Shown one piece after another: positions 50,704-60,041 of a stretch of 64,000 nucleotides of DNA (its first letter is position 1; each line of letters opens with the position of its first letter). This stretch comes from Photobacterium sp. GB-56 (lineage in GTDB: Bacteria > Pseudomonadota > Gammaproteobacteria > Enterobacterales > Vibrionaceae), in assembly GCF_003026105.1 (NCBI RefSeq), contig NZ_PYNW01000011.1, positions 62,001 to 126,000 of the forward strand, written 5' to 3'. The position numbers and the translations under genes were made by a program. A model generated the notes under the pieces. That model was not told where the DNA came from. It saw nothing but the letters and a program-made list of their open reading frames with translations, and did no database searches.

Positions 50704-51978
50704 TTAATGGCTTGGTCTTACTTTATATTCGGCTTTATCAAGTCCATGCTTTTTCATTCTTAGATAAAGCTTTTTACGTGGGATTTGCAAATATGATGAT
50801 ACTTCATTAATACGTCCTGCAAACAGGTATAGCGCATCTTCAATGACTTGTTTTTCATAGCCATCAACTAAATCATCCAGTGGGCTACTCATTTGCTCAA
50901 GGGGTTTAGAACGCTCTTGTCCGGCTAATTTCACAATGCCAATGGCATATAACTCTGCAACGTTTTTAAGCTCTAAGACATTCCCTGGCCACTCATAGCG
51001 ACAGAGTGTGTTGATGTAGGCTTTATCAATAGCAGGTAATGCTTTATTAAGTTTTTTACAACTCTGTTTTAAGTAGTGTTTAAAAATAAAGGTAATATCG
51101 CTACTACGTTGACGCAGTGTCGGCAGACTAAAACGTACTTGGCTTAAAAAATAAAATAGTTCAGGTAAAAACTGCTCACTTTCCACCGATGGTTCAGGTG
51201 AGCCTGTGAATAGAGCAAGTAAACGCACTTCTTTTTTACCTTGTCGCTCTTGTTCTAATAAGAAACGACATAACCATTGCTGGCTTTCGATTGGCATAAT
51301 GTGTGGATTACTTAAACACAAACACCCGCTGCGAGCTGAAATCATGCTACGTTGAAGATCGGGGGTACAAGTAATACTTGAGCCATCAACCTCGATAAAC
51401 GGGCCTTGATGAAGTGGACTATTCTTATGCAGAATTTTAGCAACGGTATGACGCCCCGTGCCGTTTTCACCTTCAATTAAGGCATCCTTGGTTGAATTAA
51501 CAACCAGTTTTAATTGTTCGCGTATTTTTACAATCAATGGACTCTCACCGAGAAGTAACTCGGTGGCGGTATTATGCAATGTTTTACGCTGTTCAATGAT
51601 CTTTTTACGCTGAGGTAGATGCTTTTCTAATAGTTTTATCAGTTCGTTAGGCTGTAATGGCTTTTGTAAAAAATCAATCGCCCCTTTTTTAAGTGCGTCA
51701 ACAGCCATTGGAATATCACCATGACCCGTTACGATAATGACAGGAATTTCGTTATCAAAATCTTGAACTTTTTCTAATAGTTCCATGCCATCTAAACCGG
51801 GCATGTACATATCTGTTACAATCACTCCAGACCAATTATGACTTAACATATTAATTACTTTGGTTGAGTCTTGAACCGTTGCTACATTGTAGCCTGACAA
51901 CTCTAATAACTCTTGGTAGGCATCTAATACATCTTGATCGTCATCGACAATCAGTACATTTATTTCATCACTCATCAT
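50704..51978 (-). CDS. PgtA-like response regulator with decayed AAA+ domain
   Basis: 424 residues: an intact receiver (D12-D14, phosphorylation site D56 in VTDMYMPG, K107), a central domain of NtrC type, and a Fis-type helix-turn-helix (RINEVSSYLQIPRKKLYLRM). The central domain is damaged as an ATPase: Walker A reads GENGTGRHT (R176 in place of Lys), the GAFTGA sigma-54 loop is missing, and Walker B is GCLCLSNP, without Asp-Glu. It cannot be a normal sigma-54 activator and may act on sigma-70 promoters. By operon context (kinase and binding protein directly upstream) it matches PgtA of the phosphoglycerate-uptake system. It overlaps the kinase gene by 11 bases; ATG 51975 is equally possible. 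Confidence 0.85.
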   Translation of the reverse strand: MMSDEINVLIVDDDQDVLDAYQELLELSGYNVATVQDSTKVINMLSHNWSGVIVTDMYMPGLDGMELLEKVQDFDNEIPVIIVTGHGDIPMAVDALKKGAIDFLQKPLQPNELIKLLEKHLPQRKKIIEQRKTLHNTATELLLGESPLIVKIREQLKLVVNSTKDALIEGENGTGRHTVAKILHKNSPLHQGPFIEVDGSSITCTPDLQRSMISARSGCLCLSNPHIMPIESQQWLCRFLLEQERQGKKEVRLLALFTGSPEPSVESEQFLPELFYFLSQVRFSLPTLRQRSSDITFIFKHYLKQSCKKLNKALPAIDKAYINTLCRYEWPGNVLELKNVAELYAIGIVKLAGQERSKPLEQMSSPLDDLVDGYEKQVIEDALYLFAGRINEVSSYLQIPRKKLYLRMKKHGLDKAEYKVRPSH

Positions 51979-54352
51979 CTTTTTTTAACTCCAAAACAAT
52001 CATCGCTCCACCTGTGAGACCAGAAGCGAGGAAGATGTTACCTTTTAACCTTGTCATAATTGAACCACAGATGCTTAATCCTAGACCAAGACCAACATCT
52101 TTTGTTGTCGTAAAAGGTATGAATAGTTTCTCAATAATGTCATGACTAAAGCCATTACCGCTATCTAAAACTGCAATCCTGATAGTTTTTTTTGTGCTTT
52201 CTAGCTGAAGAATTGTTATTTGGCGCTCTTCACAGCTAGCAACAGCATCACAGCTATTAACCAGTAGGTTTACCAGTACTTGTTCAAGTTGTACCTGATC
52301 GGCTTGTACAAAAAGCGGTGTGGTAATGGTGTTTGTTATGGTTGTCTTTTGTACTTTTGCGCGACTTTCAACGATGACGATAGCTTGCTTGATCGAGTCT
52401 TGAATATCAACTCGCGTTAACGGATTCGTTGCTGACTGTTTTTTTGCAAAATTACGTAAACTAGTGATCAGTTTACTCATACGCATCACTAAATCATCTA
52501 TCTTTTCGATATTATCCGGTAATTTTTCATATTTTTTGTTATCAATTGCAAGTTTCGCACTAAATAGACGTGTCGAAATAGCAGAAAGAGGCTGGTTCAA
52601 CTCATGAGCGAGTGATGTCATGGTTTGACCAACCGTGACCATTTTAGCCGCCTGGATTAATTCATCTTGAGTGGCGATTAAATCCCCTTCGATACGTTTG
52701 CGATCTTCTATTTCTGCTTTTAGTTGTTGGTTTCTTAATATCAATGATTGCGTTTTTTCCGTGACCTTACTTTCAAGCCAACGGGTGGTTTTTTCTTGTT
52801 CTGTAATATCAGTCATAGTGATTATGACTTTATCCTGATTACCTTGTTTGAATACGCGAAAATCGAGTCTGAGATAGAAGATGCTATTTTGGTCTGTACT
52901 AAAGGTAACCGTGAGTTTATAGGCACCTAATTGTCTTAATGGGCTTTTTTGATCAAAGAGTTGGATCAGTTTATGAGATACTGAGCTATCAAATAAATCC
53001 CATAATGTTTGGTGTTGGCTTATACGATCAAAGTTAAATTGCTTTAGCGCCTGTAAATTGACAGATTCAACTACACCTAGCATGTTACAAGTGATGATGC
53101 TCGCCTGAGTGTTATTGATTAGGTTAAGGGCATTGGTGGTTTGAATATCTTGCATTTGCTGACAGAAGTCACGCAGGTTTTCGCCAAGCATGCCTATCTC
53201 ATCTTCGCCTGTTGTTGCAATTTTTACATTAAGATCGCCTTTTGCAACCGCGTATAAATCTTTACTTAATAAATTTAAGCGATTCACAATACCGTTACCG
53301 ACAAGGTAAACCGAGAGAAAAATAGTGAGTATGATAGTAATAAAGACAACGCCAAATAACATGGTGTTACTCAGAAAAATAGCGCTATGTGTTTCATCAT
53401 TTAGTTTTTTAAGAGAGTTATCTGCATGTTCAACCAATGTTTGGATCATTTCTTCTTGCTGATAGAGGCGCTGTTTAATATCCAGCTTAGCTCGGTCTAT
53501 TTGCAACCCTAAAACGACATCCCGCTTTAGTTGTTGTTCGAGTTGACCACCTGGTTTTAAGATTGTGGTAAATCTCTCTAATAATTGGCGAAATGGAACG
53601 GCTGAAGGATAATTACTAATATTCTTACTAATAGCATTAAGCTCGGTAATTTTATGACCAATAAAATTAAAGGCGTTTTCAATGTCTCTATTTTTGCGTT
53701 GTTGAACGATCTCTTCGACTAATTGATGAAGCTCATTTTCTTTAATGGTGATCGATTGAATTAATGAGAATTCATTCATAACGTTGTTAACAACATCAAG
53801 TTGAACGGCGTCTTTTTTAATTCCGTGACGGTTCATGTTATTGAGTTTCCACTCAACTTCTTGGCGTAGTGGTGTCAGTTCATCAATAAGATCGTGATGG
53901 ATCCATTTTAAGCTGTTTTCTGTCTGCTTTAAGGTAAACAAGCCACTATTTCTCTGTTGTAACAGTGTTGTGTAATTATCTATTTGTTTAACAAGGGTTT
54001 GTTGACCTGATTTTATTGCGGGGTAATAGTGTAGGTTAGCAATGTTATTAATGGCTAAGCTTATATTATCGAGAATATGTGTGATTTTGTTTTTAATGGT
54101 TTCATGCTTGAGCGGGTTGGTATTTTGGCCCAAGTTATTCAATGTTGCCTGTAGCTCAGCGGTGTTGCGTTCTAACTGATAACTTGCCTGTAAGGTTGGC
54201 ATATTGTTATCTGTAATCGTTTCAATTTGTGTGCTGAGTTTTTCCCAGTTGATGACAGCAATAAGGCTGACTGTAATGGTGAGAAATGCCATCAAAATAA
54301 TCGCCATAATAAGGCGACTACCAATGGTTTTCTTGTTGATATAGCGGATCAT
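51968..54352 (-). CDS. PgtB-like membrane sensor histidine kinase
   Basis: 794 residues: a first membrane helix (about 13-32), a long periplasmic helical sensor domain, a second helix (about 330-350), HAMP (about 352-404), a PAS-like domain, a coiled linker, the HisKA box with H583 (SLAHELNQPL), and an ATPase domain with DSGNGFS and GLGLGLS. The ATG overlaps the stop of the upstream binding-protein gene by four bases. The order binding protein, kinase, regulator is that of pgtC-pgtB-pgtA in Salmonella, so it probably senses a phosphorylated three-carbon acid through the binding protein; the ligand is inference. Confidence 0.85.
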   Translation of the reverse strand: MIRYINKKTIGSRLIMAIILMAFLTITVSLIAVINWEKLSTQIETITDNNMPTLQASYQLERNTAELQATLNNLGQNTNPLKHETIKNKITHILDNISLAINNIANLHYYPAIKSGQQTLVKQIDNYTTLLQQRNSGLFTLKQTENSLKWIHHDLIDELTPLRQEVEWKLNNMNRHGIKKDAVQLDVVNNVMNEFSLIQSITIKENELHQLVEEIVQQRKNRDIENAFNFIGHKITELNAISKNISNYPSAVPFRQLLERFTTILKPGGQLEQQLKRDVVLGLQIDRAKLDIKQRLYQQEEMIQTLVEHADNSLKKLNDETHSAIFLSNTMLFGVVFITIILTIFLSVYLVGNGIVNRLNLLSKDLYAVAKGDLNVKIATTGEDEIGMLGENLRDFCQQMQDIQTTNALNLINNTQASIITCNMLGVVESVNLQALKQFNFDRISQHQTLWDLFDSSVSHKLIQLFDQKSPLRQLGAYKLTVTFSTDQNSIFYLRLDFRVFKQGNQDKVIITMTDITEQEKTTRWLESKVTEKTQSLILRNQQLKAEIEDRKRIEGDLIATQDELIQAAKMVTVGQTMTSLAHELNQPLSAISTRLFSAKLAIDNKKYEKLPDNIEKIDDLVMRMSKLITSLRNFAKKQSATNPLTRVDIQDSIKQAIVIVESRAKVQKTTITNTITTPLFVQADQVQLEQVLVNLLVNSCDAVASCEERQITILQLESTKKTIRIAVLDSGNGFSHDIIEKLFIPFTTTKDVGLGLGLSICGSIMTRLKGNIFLASGLTGGAMIVLELKKDDE

Positions 54353-55599
54353 TGCAATGCCGGATTCCCGTTAATAATCTTTTGGCTTAATGCGATGGCT
54401 TGCTCAAGTTGTGCTGCCATTTTTCCCCGCCATTGCTGTCTAAAATAATCAACTTGCGGGTTATCTCTAAATAGCGGTAACTCATGATATATCTTATTTT
54501 TTAAATCATCTACGCCAATCGGTGAGGTAGAAGCTAAGTGTTTCGCATGAAGAAAATCAGCATGTTGTTGTTTTGTTAGTTTATTTGATGAAGCTTCAAT
54601 CGAATGCAGCAATTGCCATACTTGGTTAAGTTGAGGAAGTTGACTACTAATCGTTTGTTCAAAAAGGTGCTTTACTAAGCCTGAACGTTGCTGAATGACA
54701 TCGTAATCTAGCGATGCAACATTAAACGTCTTTTTAATAAACTCATCTCGGCCAATATCACCATTATTGGCGAGTTGCCCGTCAATTGTTAATTTGGTTT
54801 GGCATTCTTGTGAAAGTAATAAACTCACAAAATCTCTCGAAAATTGTGAATGGTGGCTGTTTTTTACCATGGCTACATAATGGGGTAATAAAGCGCTTTG
54901 TGGTTGATAGCTAAAATCAACAAATGAAAATTGTTTTTTATAAGTGTGTGCATATCTATCAACAACCGGCCCTATTCCAATTAAACCGCGAGAGATAGCC
55001 TCACTGAGTGAAAACGCACTGGTTTCCACTGACGCTAGGTTTCCTCCAATTTGATAGAGCAATCGCCAACCTTCAACCCAGCCATATTGCTGCAATATAT
55101 TTTCAATCATTAAATGGGTGGTATCTGAACGATAAGGACTGCTAATACTAATATGACGATAGTAATAAGGTTTTATCAAATCCTTTAATCGGCTAGGAAT
55201 TGGTAACTTATTCTTATTTAAATAGTTATTGTTCCACAGTAATCCGAATCCTGTGTGGCCGAAGGAAAAAACATTACGTGAAAGTTGCTGAGGCGTTTTT
55301 CTAATTGTAGTTTCATGAAGCGGTAATAACTTTTGGCTATTGATTAGAGGCTGGAAGAAGGTTGGTGATGATGAAATGATAATATCAATATCATGGTTGT
55401 TCTGTTGCAATAACCGAAGCCCTGATTCTTCACGTCGTACAATGACTCTAACTTCGCTTTCTGGATACTGCTGTTTAAATTGTTTAACGATCGGGTTTAG
55501 TACAGATTCTGAAAATGTCGTTAGAACGATTAAATTCTGAGTCGGTTGGGCAAGTACTGGCGTGGCGAAAAAAAAGAGGAAGGAAAAGAAGCGTACCAT
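54349..55599 (-). CDS. PgtC-like periplasmic substrate-binding protein
   Basis: 416 residues with a signal peptide (cleavage near VLAQ, about residue 18) and a type 2 periplasmic binding fold of the iron/phosphonate-like class (NLIVLTTFSESVLNPIVKQF, DIDIIISSSPTFFQPL). No transporter gene is adjacent. In Salmonella PgtC relays the ligand signal to PgtB rather than delivering cargo, and the tight overlap with the kinase gene here supports the same role. Confidence 0.82.
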   Translation of the reverse strand: MVRFFSFLFFFATPVLAQPTQNLIVLTTFSESVLNPIVKQFKQQYPESEVRVIVRREESGLRLLQQNNHDIDIIISSSPTFFQPLINSQKLLPLHETTIRKTPQQLSRNVFSFGHTGFGLLWNNNYLNKNKLPIPSRLKDLIKPYYYRHISISSPYRSDTTHLMIENILQQYGWVEGWRLLYQIGGNLASVETSAFSLSEAISRGLIGIGPVVDRYAHTYKKQFSFVDFSYQPQSALLPHYVAMVKNSHHSQFSRDFVSLLLSQECQTKLTIDGQLANNGDIGRDEFIKKTFNVASLDYDVIQQRSGLVKHLFEQTISSQLPQLNQVWQLLHSIEASSNKLTKQQHADFLHAKHLASTSPIGVDDLKNKIYHELPLFRDNPQVDYFRQQWRGKMAAQLEQAIALSQKIINGNPALQ

Positions 55600-55738
55600 G
55601 TTAATCCGTAATCCCTAGCGTATCTCGACTAAATTTTTATACTTTTAGATAATTAGGAATGTAGCTATACCATTTAGTAACAATTCATGCCTTATATCAA
55701 TAGCAATTTACGGTATAGTTCACAAAAAAGAGGTGTAT

Positions 55739-55801
55739 ATGGTATGTTATGAGCGTTTTATAGCTATTAATCGGGACAAAGGTAAATATATCATGCCATA
55801 A
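55739..55801 (+). CDS. Candidate 20-residue peptide in a compact mini-gene
   Basis: The frame reads MVCYERFIAINRDKGKYIMP. AAGAGGTG lies five bases before the ATG, a TATAGT -10-like box lies at 55714-55719, and the stop codon abuts a perfect bidirectional terminator at 55801. All parts of a small gene are in place, but 20 codons can arise by chance and the terminator is also needed by yfbU on the other strand. Confidence 0.35.
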   Translation: MVCYERFIAINRDKGKYIMP

Positions 55802-55828
55802 AAAAACCGAGCATAGACTCGGTTTTTT
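55801..55828. terminator. Bidirectional terminator downstream of yfbU
   Basis: AAAAAACCGAG, loop CATAGA, CTCGGTTTTTT: a perfect 11-bp stem with ideal tails in both directions. yfbU ends at 55845 on the minus strand. Confidence 0.9.
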
Positions 55829-55844
55829 AGGGCTGAATGAAAAT

Positions 55845-56351
55845 TTACGCTGTGATTATTTGCTGAATTTCGTTGCAAGATAAATGGTATTGGCGTGGAC
55901 AGTTGCGCCATACTTTTAGCATACGTTGGTATTTTTCTAGCATTGGGACTTGGCTATTGAAGCGATGTTCTGTTTTCTCAAATTGAGGATATAAACCTTC
56001 ATCATCAACGAGGAAGCGGACGTAATGCACAAGCTGTGCTTCAGTGGCAGCATCAAAACCAAGGAATTGTAATCGGCGTTGATCAATATCTTTGGCACCA
56101 TCGCAACGACAATCTTCAAGATTAAACGATTCTTGGAGAGCGTGGTACATCTCCATAAAATCGATAACTTGACGGCAATCATCTTCAGGTAAATCACCAA
56201 AGTCTTTATCTAGTTCACGCATTTGTAATGAATAGCCACGTTCAACAATGGTTTGAAGGCGACGATAATGTGCTGCGTTTTCAGGTGTCAGTTTTGACAT
56301 CAAGTAGTACTGATTAGATAAAATTAAGCGTTGAGCGTGGGTCATTTCCAT
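55845..56351 (-). CDS. yfbU: UPF0304 protein YfbU
   Basis: A conserved protein of 168 residues from the ATG at 56351 ([15 protein letters not shown]), which matches the E. coli N-terminus; GAGG lies nine bases upstream. A longer frame from 56387 is not conserved. [11 protein letters not shown] and [12 protein letters not shown] are family hallmarks. E. coli yfbU is toxic when overproduced, but its role is unknown. Confidence 0.9.
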   Translation of the reverse strand: MEMTHAQRLILSNQYYLMSKLTPENAAHYRRLQTIVERGYSLQMRELDKDFGDLPEDDCRQVIDFMEMYHALQESFNLEDCRCDGAKDIDQRRLQFLGFDAATEAQLVHYVRFLVDDEGLYPQFEKTEHRFNSQVPMLEKYQRMLKVWRNCPRQYHLSCNEIQQIITA

Positions 56352-56640
56352 TTGAGTTAGCCTCATTAATATTTTATTTTCTGCCATTGAGAGTAGCAGG
56401 TTAGGTATAAAATAAATTGATCTGACACCATATGGGCATCTTTTTTTGTTACAGTATATTATTAAAAATGAAAAGCCATATTTGTTTTAAGGTCTTTTTT
56501 TTTTGGTTATTGTCGAGTGATATCGTTAAAGTAATATAGCTATCTCTGTATTCGGGCAAGTATAAGATAGCGTCGTTTAACAGGTTGTTATTGAATGCGT
56601 TAAGCAACAACAACCTTTTATTGTTAACCTTTAGCCGTTG

Positions 56641-58395
56641 TTAGCTTAAGCCGATAATATTGCCATTCTCATCGATATCAAGATTCATAAATGCGGGCTT
56701 TTCAGGTAACCCTGGCATTGTCATTACATTGCCGCATAAAGCATAAATAAATCCAGCTCCTGCACACAATTTTAATTCACGTACTGGGACGGTAAAGCCT
56801 TTTGGTGCCCCTTTAATACTAGGGTCGGTTGAAATAGATAGCGGTGTCTTTGCCATACAAATAGCCAGCTCATCAAACCCTAGAGCTTTAAATTTGACTA
56901 ATTGTTGCTGAGCTACCTCTGATAACGCTACATGACTAGCCCCATATCCTACTTCAGCCACAGCCATTATTTTTTCTTCTAATGGCTGGTTTAGTTGATA
57001 TAAAGGAGTGAAGTTTGCTTTATGTTGGCAGGCTTTTACCACACACTCTGCGAGTTTAATCGCTCCTTCACCGCCTTTACCAAAGGCTTCACTGATAGCA
57101 ACGTCTACAAAAGTGTCAAAGCTCTCTGCTTTGATCATTGCTTGTAGTTGCGCTAATTCCTCATCTGTATCTTGTGGGAAACGGTTAATTGCGACAACAA
57201 CGGGAACACCATAACGGGCGGCATTACTGATATGCCATTTTAGGTTTTCAAACCCTGCAACCAGCGCATCATTGTCTTTGGCAAAAATACCGTCAGGTAA
57301 AGCGTGTCCTGGACGTAAATCATAAAGACCAGAGTTGGCTTTTAAGCCACGCAATGTTGCCACAACAACGGCACAGTCAGGGCCTCTTTTTGCTTGCTGG
57401 GCTTTAATATTACAGGCTTTTTCAAATCCCATATCAGAGCCAAAGCCACCTTCAGTAATGGTGAAGTCACTGAGTTTTAATGCGATTTTGTCTGCAATAA
57501 TAGATGAATTTCCGTGCGCGATATTGGCAAAAGGACCTGCGTGGATAAGAGTGGGTACGCCTTCTAACGTTTGCATTAGGGTGGGCTCAATGGCATCGCA
57601 GAGAGTGACAGTCATGGCTCCTGCTACTTGCAGATCTTCTGTAGTAACAGGGTTACCATCAAGATCATAAGCGACGACAATACGGCCAATGCGTTTACGC
57701 ATATCATGGAGATCATCGGCAAGTGCTAAAATAGCCATGAGTTCAGAGGCGGCTGTGATATCAAAGCCGTCATGGCGCTCTAAACCATTAATGGTTTTAT
57801 CTGGTTCATTTTGACCGATGGTGATCATTCTCAAAGCACGATCATTATGATCCATCACGCGTTTCCAAGTGATGTTATTAATGTCGATACGTAGCGCAGG
57901 TAATCCCGTTTTTTCACTGAATAGATCATAACCTAAACGTGATTCATGATATAAGCGAGCATCAATTGCAGCAGCTGCAAGGTTATGCGCTGCCGTAACC
58001 GCATGAATATCACCCGTAAGATGAAGGTTTAGCTTATCCATTGGTGCGACTTGGCTATAACCGCCGCCCGCTGCGCCACCTTTTACGCCAAAGACAGGTC
58101 CCATTGACGGCTGTCGAATACAAGCCATTACTGAGCGATCAATTTTTGCTAACCCTTGTGCTAAACCAATTGTTGTAACGGTTTTTCCTTCTCCTAGTGG
58201 GGTTGGTGTAATCGCAGTAACGACCACCAGTTTCCCTTCTGCTTGATCCGATAACCGATTCAAAATGGCAGGTTTTATTTTTGCTTTTAATGAACCTTGC
58301 GGTGTCAGTTCCTGTGGTTGAATACCCGCTTTTTTGGCAATGCCTTCAATCGGAGAGAGTAGGGTGTCACGGCAAATATCGATGTCGCTTTTCAT
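56641..58395 (-). CDS. fhs: Formate-tetrahydrofolate ligase
   Basis: Joins formate to tetrahydrofolate with ATP, giving 10-formyl-THF. It has 584 residues. The P loop [10 protein letters not shown] lies at 64-71, followed by [20 protein letters not shown] and [11 protein letters not shown]. The enzyme is absent from E. coli but found in anaerobic and some facultative bacteria. Placed beside pflA-pflB-focA it can feed formate from PflB into one-carbon metabolism. A PurR-type operator lies about 90 bases upstream, which fits use of 10-formyl-THF in purine synthesis. Confidence 0.95.
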   Translation of the reverse strand: MKSDIDICRDTLLSPIEGIAKKAGIQPQELTPQGSLKAKIKPAILNRLSDQAEGKLVVVTAITPTPLGEGKTVTTIGLAQGLAKIDRSVMACIRQPSMGPVFGVKGGAAGGGYSQVAPMDKLNLHLTGDIHAVTAAHNLAAAAIDARLYHESRLGYDLFSEKTGLPALRIDINNITWKRVMDHNDRALRMITIGQNEPDKTINGLERHDGFDITAASELMAILALADDLHDMRKRIGRIVVAYDLDGNPVTTEDLQVAGAMTVTLCDAIEPTLMQTLEGVPTLIHAGPFANIAHGNSSIIADKIALKLSDFTITEGGFGSDMGFEKACNIKAQQAKRGPDCAVVVATLRGLKANSGLYDLRPGHALPDGIFAKDNDALVAGFENLKWHISNAARYGVPVVVAINRFPQDTDEELAQLQAMIKAESFDTFVDVAISEAFGKGGEGAIKLAECVVKACQHKANFTPLYQLNQPLEEKIMAVAEVGYGASHVALSEVAQQQLVKFKALGFDELAICMAKTPLSISTDPSIKGAPKGFTVPVRELKLCAGAGFIYALCGNVMTMPGLPEKPAFMNLDIDENGNIIGLS

Positions 58396-58486
58396 ATAGG
58401 CTATATCCTCACAGTGGAAATCATGCGTATCTGCGTGATATTGATGGTGTTGGTTTTAAATACTATAGATAAAGATGTATATAGTG

Positions 58487-58502
58487 ACGCAATCGTTTGC
58501 TT
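58487..58502. promoter_or_regulatory. PurR-type operator upstream of fhs
   Basis: ACGCAATCGTTTGCTT fits the E. coli PurR consensus ANGCAANCGNTTNCNT (as I recall it) at every fixed position. On the minus strand it overlaps the -35 position of a plausible fhs promoter whose -10 is TATAGT (58467 down to 58462, 17-bp spacer), the expected layout for repression. Confidence 0.7.
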
Positions 58503-58771
58503 TTCTTTTATACCATCATTTTATCATGGTTAATTTTATTTTTGTTGTTATAAATTGCTGCTGTTTTTGGTTGCGTTTTGTACCGTATATAAGATTTATT
58601 GAATGCGTTTTAGAGATAGGTAATAAAAGAATAAGAAAGTGGTTATTTAGTCACTAGAGCAGAAGCAGTATATCGATATATAGAGTAGAAGTATGAAGAT
58701 GAATTTGGTGAATACTGTAAACTCTGGTTGCAATATTGGCTGTGTGTTTATTCATCATTACACTTTAAAAT

Positions 58772-58785
58772 TTGATATATATCAA
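58772..58785. promoter_or_regulatory. Perfect FNR box
   Basis: TTGAT-ATAT-ATCAA is an exact match to the FNR consensus TTGATnnnnATCAA. It lies 30 bases before the start codon of the small ORF at 58816. That is close for class II activation, so the target may be repression, a start nearer the codon, or a promoter on the other strand. Confidence 0.7.
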
Positions 58786-58815
58786 AATCATTAAAAATAT
58801 TAAAGGAAGCTATCA

Positions 58816-58920
58816 ATGAACGAGCCAGTGACTACGTTGAAACATACAGCACCACTTTCGATTGGCATTATGTTATTTTTTATCACCTTTTTGACGATTA
58901 TTTTGCCATTATCCCGTTAA
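58816..58920 (+). CDS. Candidate small membrane protein (34 residues)
   Basis: The frame starts MNEPVTTLKHTAPLS and continues with one hydrophobic helix (IGIMLFFITFLTIILPLSR). AAGGAAG lies seven bases before the ATG, a perfect FNR box lies upstream, and a clean terminator follows at 58945. All parts of a functional gene are present, so I rate it as real. It sits between fhs and pflA on the opposite strand. I do not recognise the family; anaerobic expression and a partner in the membrane are the natural guesses. Confidence 0.7.
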   Translation: MNEPVTTLKHTAPLSIGIMLFFITFLTIILPLSR

Positions 58921-58944
58921 GATAGTTACCGTTTAACACGTATT

Positions 58945-58970
58945 AAAAAGCGAGCTAATGCTCGCTTTTT
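58945..58970. terminator. Bidirectional terminator between the small ORF and pflA
   Basis: AAAAAGCGAG, loop CTAATG, CTCGCTTTTT: a perfect 10-bp stem. It ends the plus-strand small ORF (stop at 58920) and the minus-strand pflA (stop at 58990). Confidence 0.88.
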
Positions 58971-58989
58971 GTATTTTTTGTTGAGTGGA

Positions 58990-59730
58990 TTAGTACATCA
59001 CTTTATGGCCATAACTAGAAAGGATTTCTTTAATCGCTTCCATGGTTTCTTTTTTCGGTGGTTTCACACCGGCTAACGGGTATTCAAAGCCCATAGCTTC
59101 CCACTTGTGCTCACCGAGTTGATGGTAAGGAAGTAGTTCGATCTTCTCGATATTGTCCATATCTTTTATGAACCCACCAAGTTGATGTGCAGAATGTTCG
59201 TCATCGGTGTAACCCGGAACAACAACATAACGGATCCAAGTTTTTTGACCGCGTTGGTGCAGGTAACGAGCAAAGTCGAGTACGCGTTTATTGGAAACAC
59301 CAACTAGATTTTGGTGAACACCATCATCCATTTGCTTAAGATCTAGCATCACAAGATCCGTTGCGTCTAACACTTCATCAACCACATCAGTATGTTTGCG
59401 AATATAGCCGTTGGTATCTAAGCAGGTATGGATCCCTTCAGCTTGCGCAGCACGGAAAAAGTCACGAACAAATTCAGGTTGAAGCATTGCTTCGCCACCA
59501 GAAGCAGTAACACCTCCGCCAGATGAATTCATAAAGTGACGGTATGATTTCGCTTCATGCATAAGTTCGTCTACCGTAGCTTCACGACCACCATGAGTAT
59601 CCCATGTATCACGGTTATGACAGTACTGACAGCGCATTAAGCAACCTTGCAGAAAAACAATAAAACGGATACCAGGTCCATCGACGGTTCCGCAAGATTC
59701 AAATGAGTGAATACGACCTATTGCTGACAT
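58990..59730 (-). CDS. pflA: Pyruvate formate-lyase activating enzyme
   Basis: A radical SAM activase of 246 residues that puts the glycyl radical on PflB. The cluster motif is C30, C34, C37 (CLMRCQYC), with [15 protein letters not shown] for SAM binding. It lies 311 bases downstream of pflB, with a strong terminator in between, so it has its own promoter. Confidence 0.96.
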   Translation of the reverse strand: MSAIGRIHSFESCGTVDGPGIRFIVFLQGCLMRCQYCHNRDTWDTHGGREATVDELMHEAKSYRHFMNSSGGGVTASGGEAMLQPEFVRDFFRAAQAEGIHTCLDTNGYIRKHTDVVDEVLDATDLVMLDLKQMDDGVHQNLVGVSNKRVLDFARYLHQRGQKTWIRYVVVPGYTDDEHSAHQLGGFIKDMDNIEKIELLPYHQLGEHKWEAMGFEYPLAGVKPPKKETMEAIKEILSSYGHKVMY

Positions 59731-60041
59731 TGATTACTTCTCCGCATGCTGCGTTTATTTGAGTGTTATTTTATTACAAACCACTAGGGTATTGTAGCGA
59801 AATATCGGGATGGAAATTAGGGGTATTCTCTTATTTTGTGTCAATTTATCGCTAACTTATAAAAATTTGGAGAGATGACTTTATTGGTAATAGATATGTT
59901 GTAATTATTAAAAAATCTGCATTGAGTCGATAAACAATAGCGAGGCTTGTGGGGAAGATATGTAGACATAAAAAAACCGGCCATTAAGACCGGTTTTTAT
60001 CAGGAAACAAGTTTCCTACATACTAAACTGTACGCTCTATA
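59731..60041. other. Spacer between pflB and pflA
   Basis: 311 bases. It contains the pflB terminator at 59971-59998 and must contain a pflA promoter. I found no perfect FNR box here, only weak candidates, and nothing else of note. Confidence 0.4.
59971..59998. terminator. Terminator downstream of pflB
   Basis: AAAAACCGG and CCGGTTTTT pair around CCATTAAGA (part of which can pair further), with A and T runs at the ends. It lies about 45 bases after the minus-strand pflB stop codon. Confidence 0.85.
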
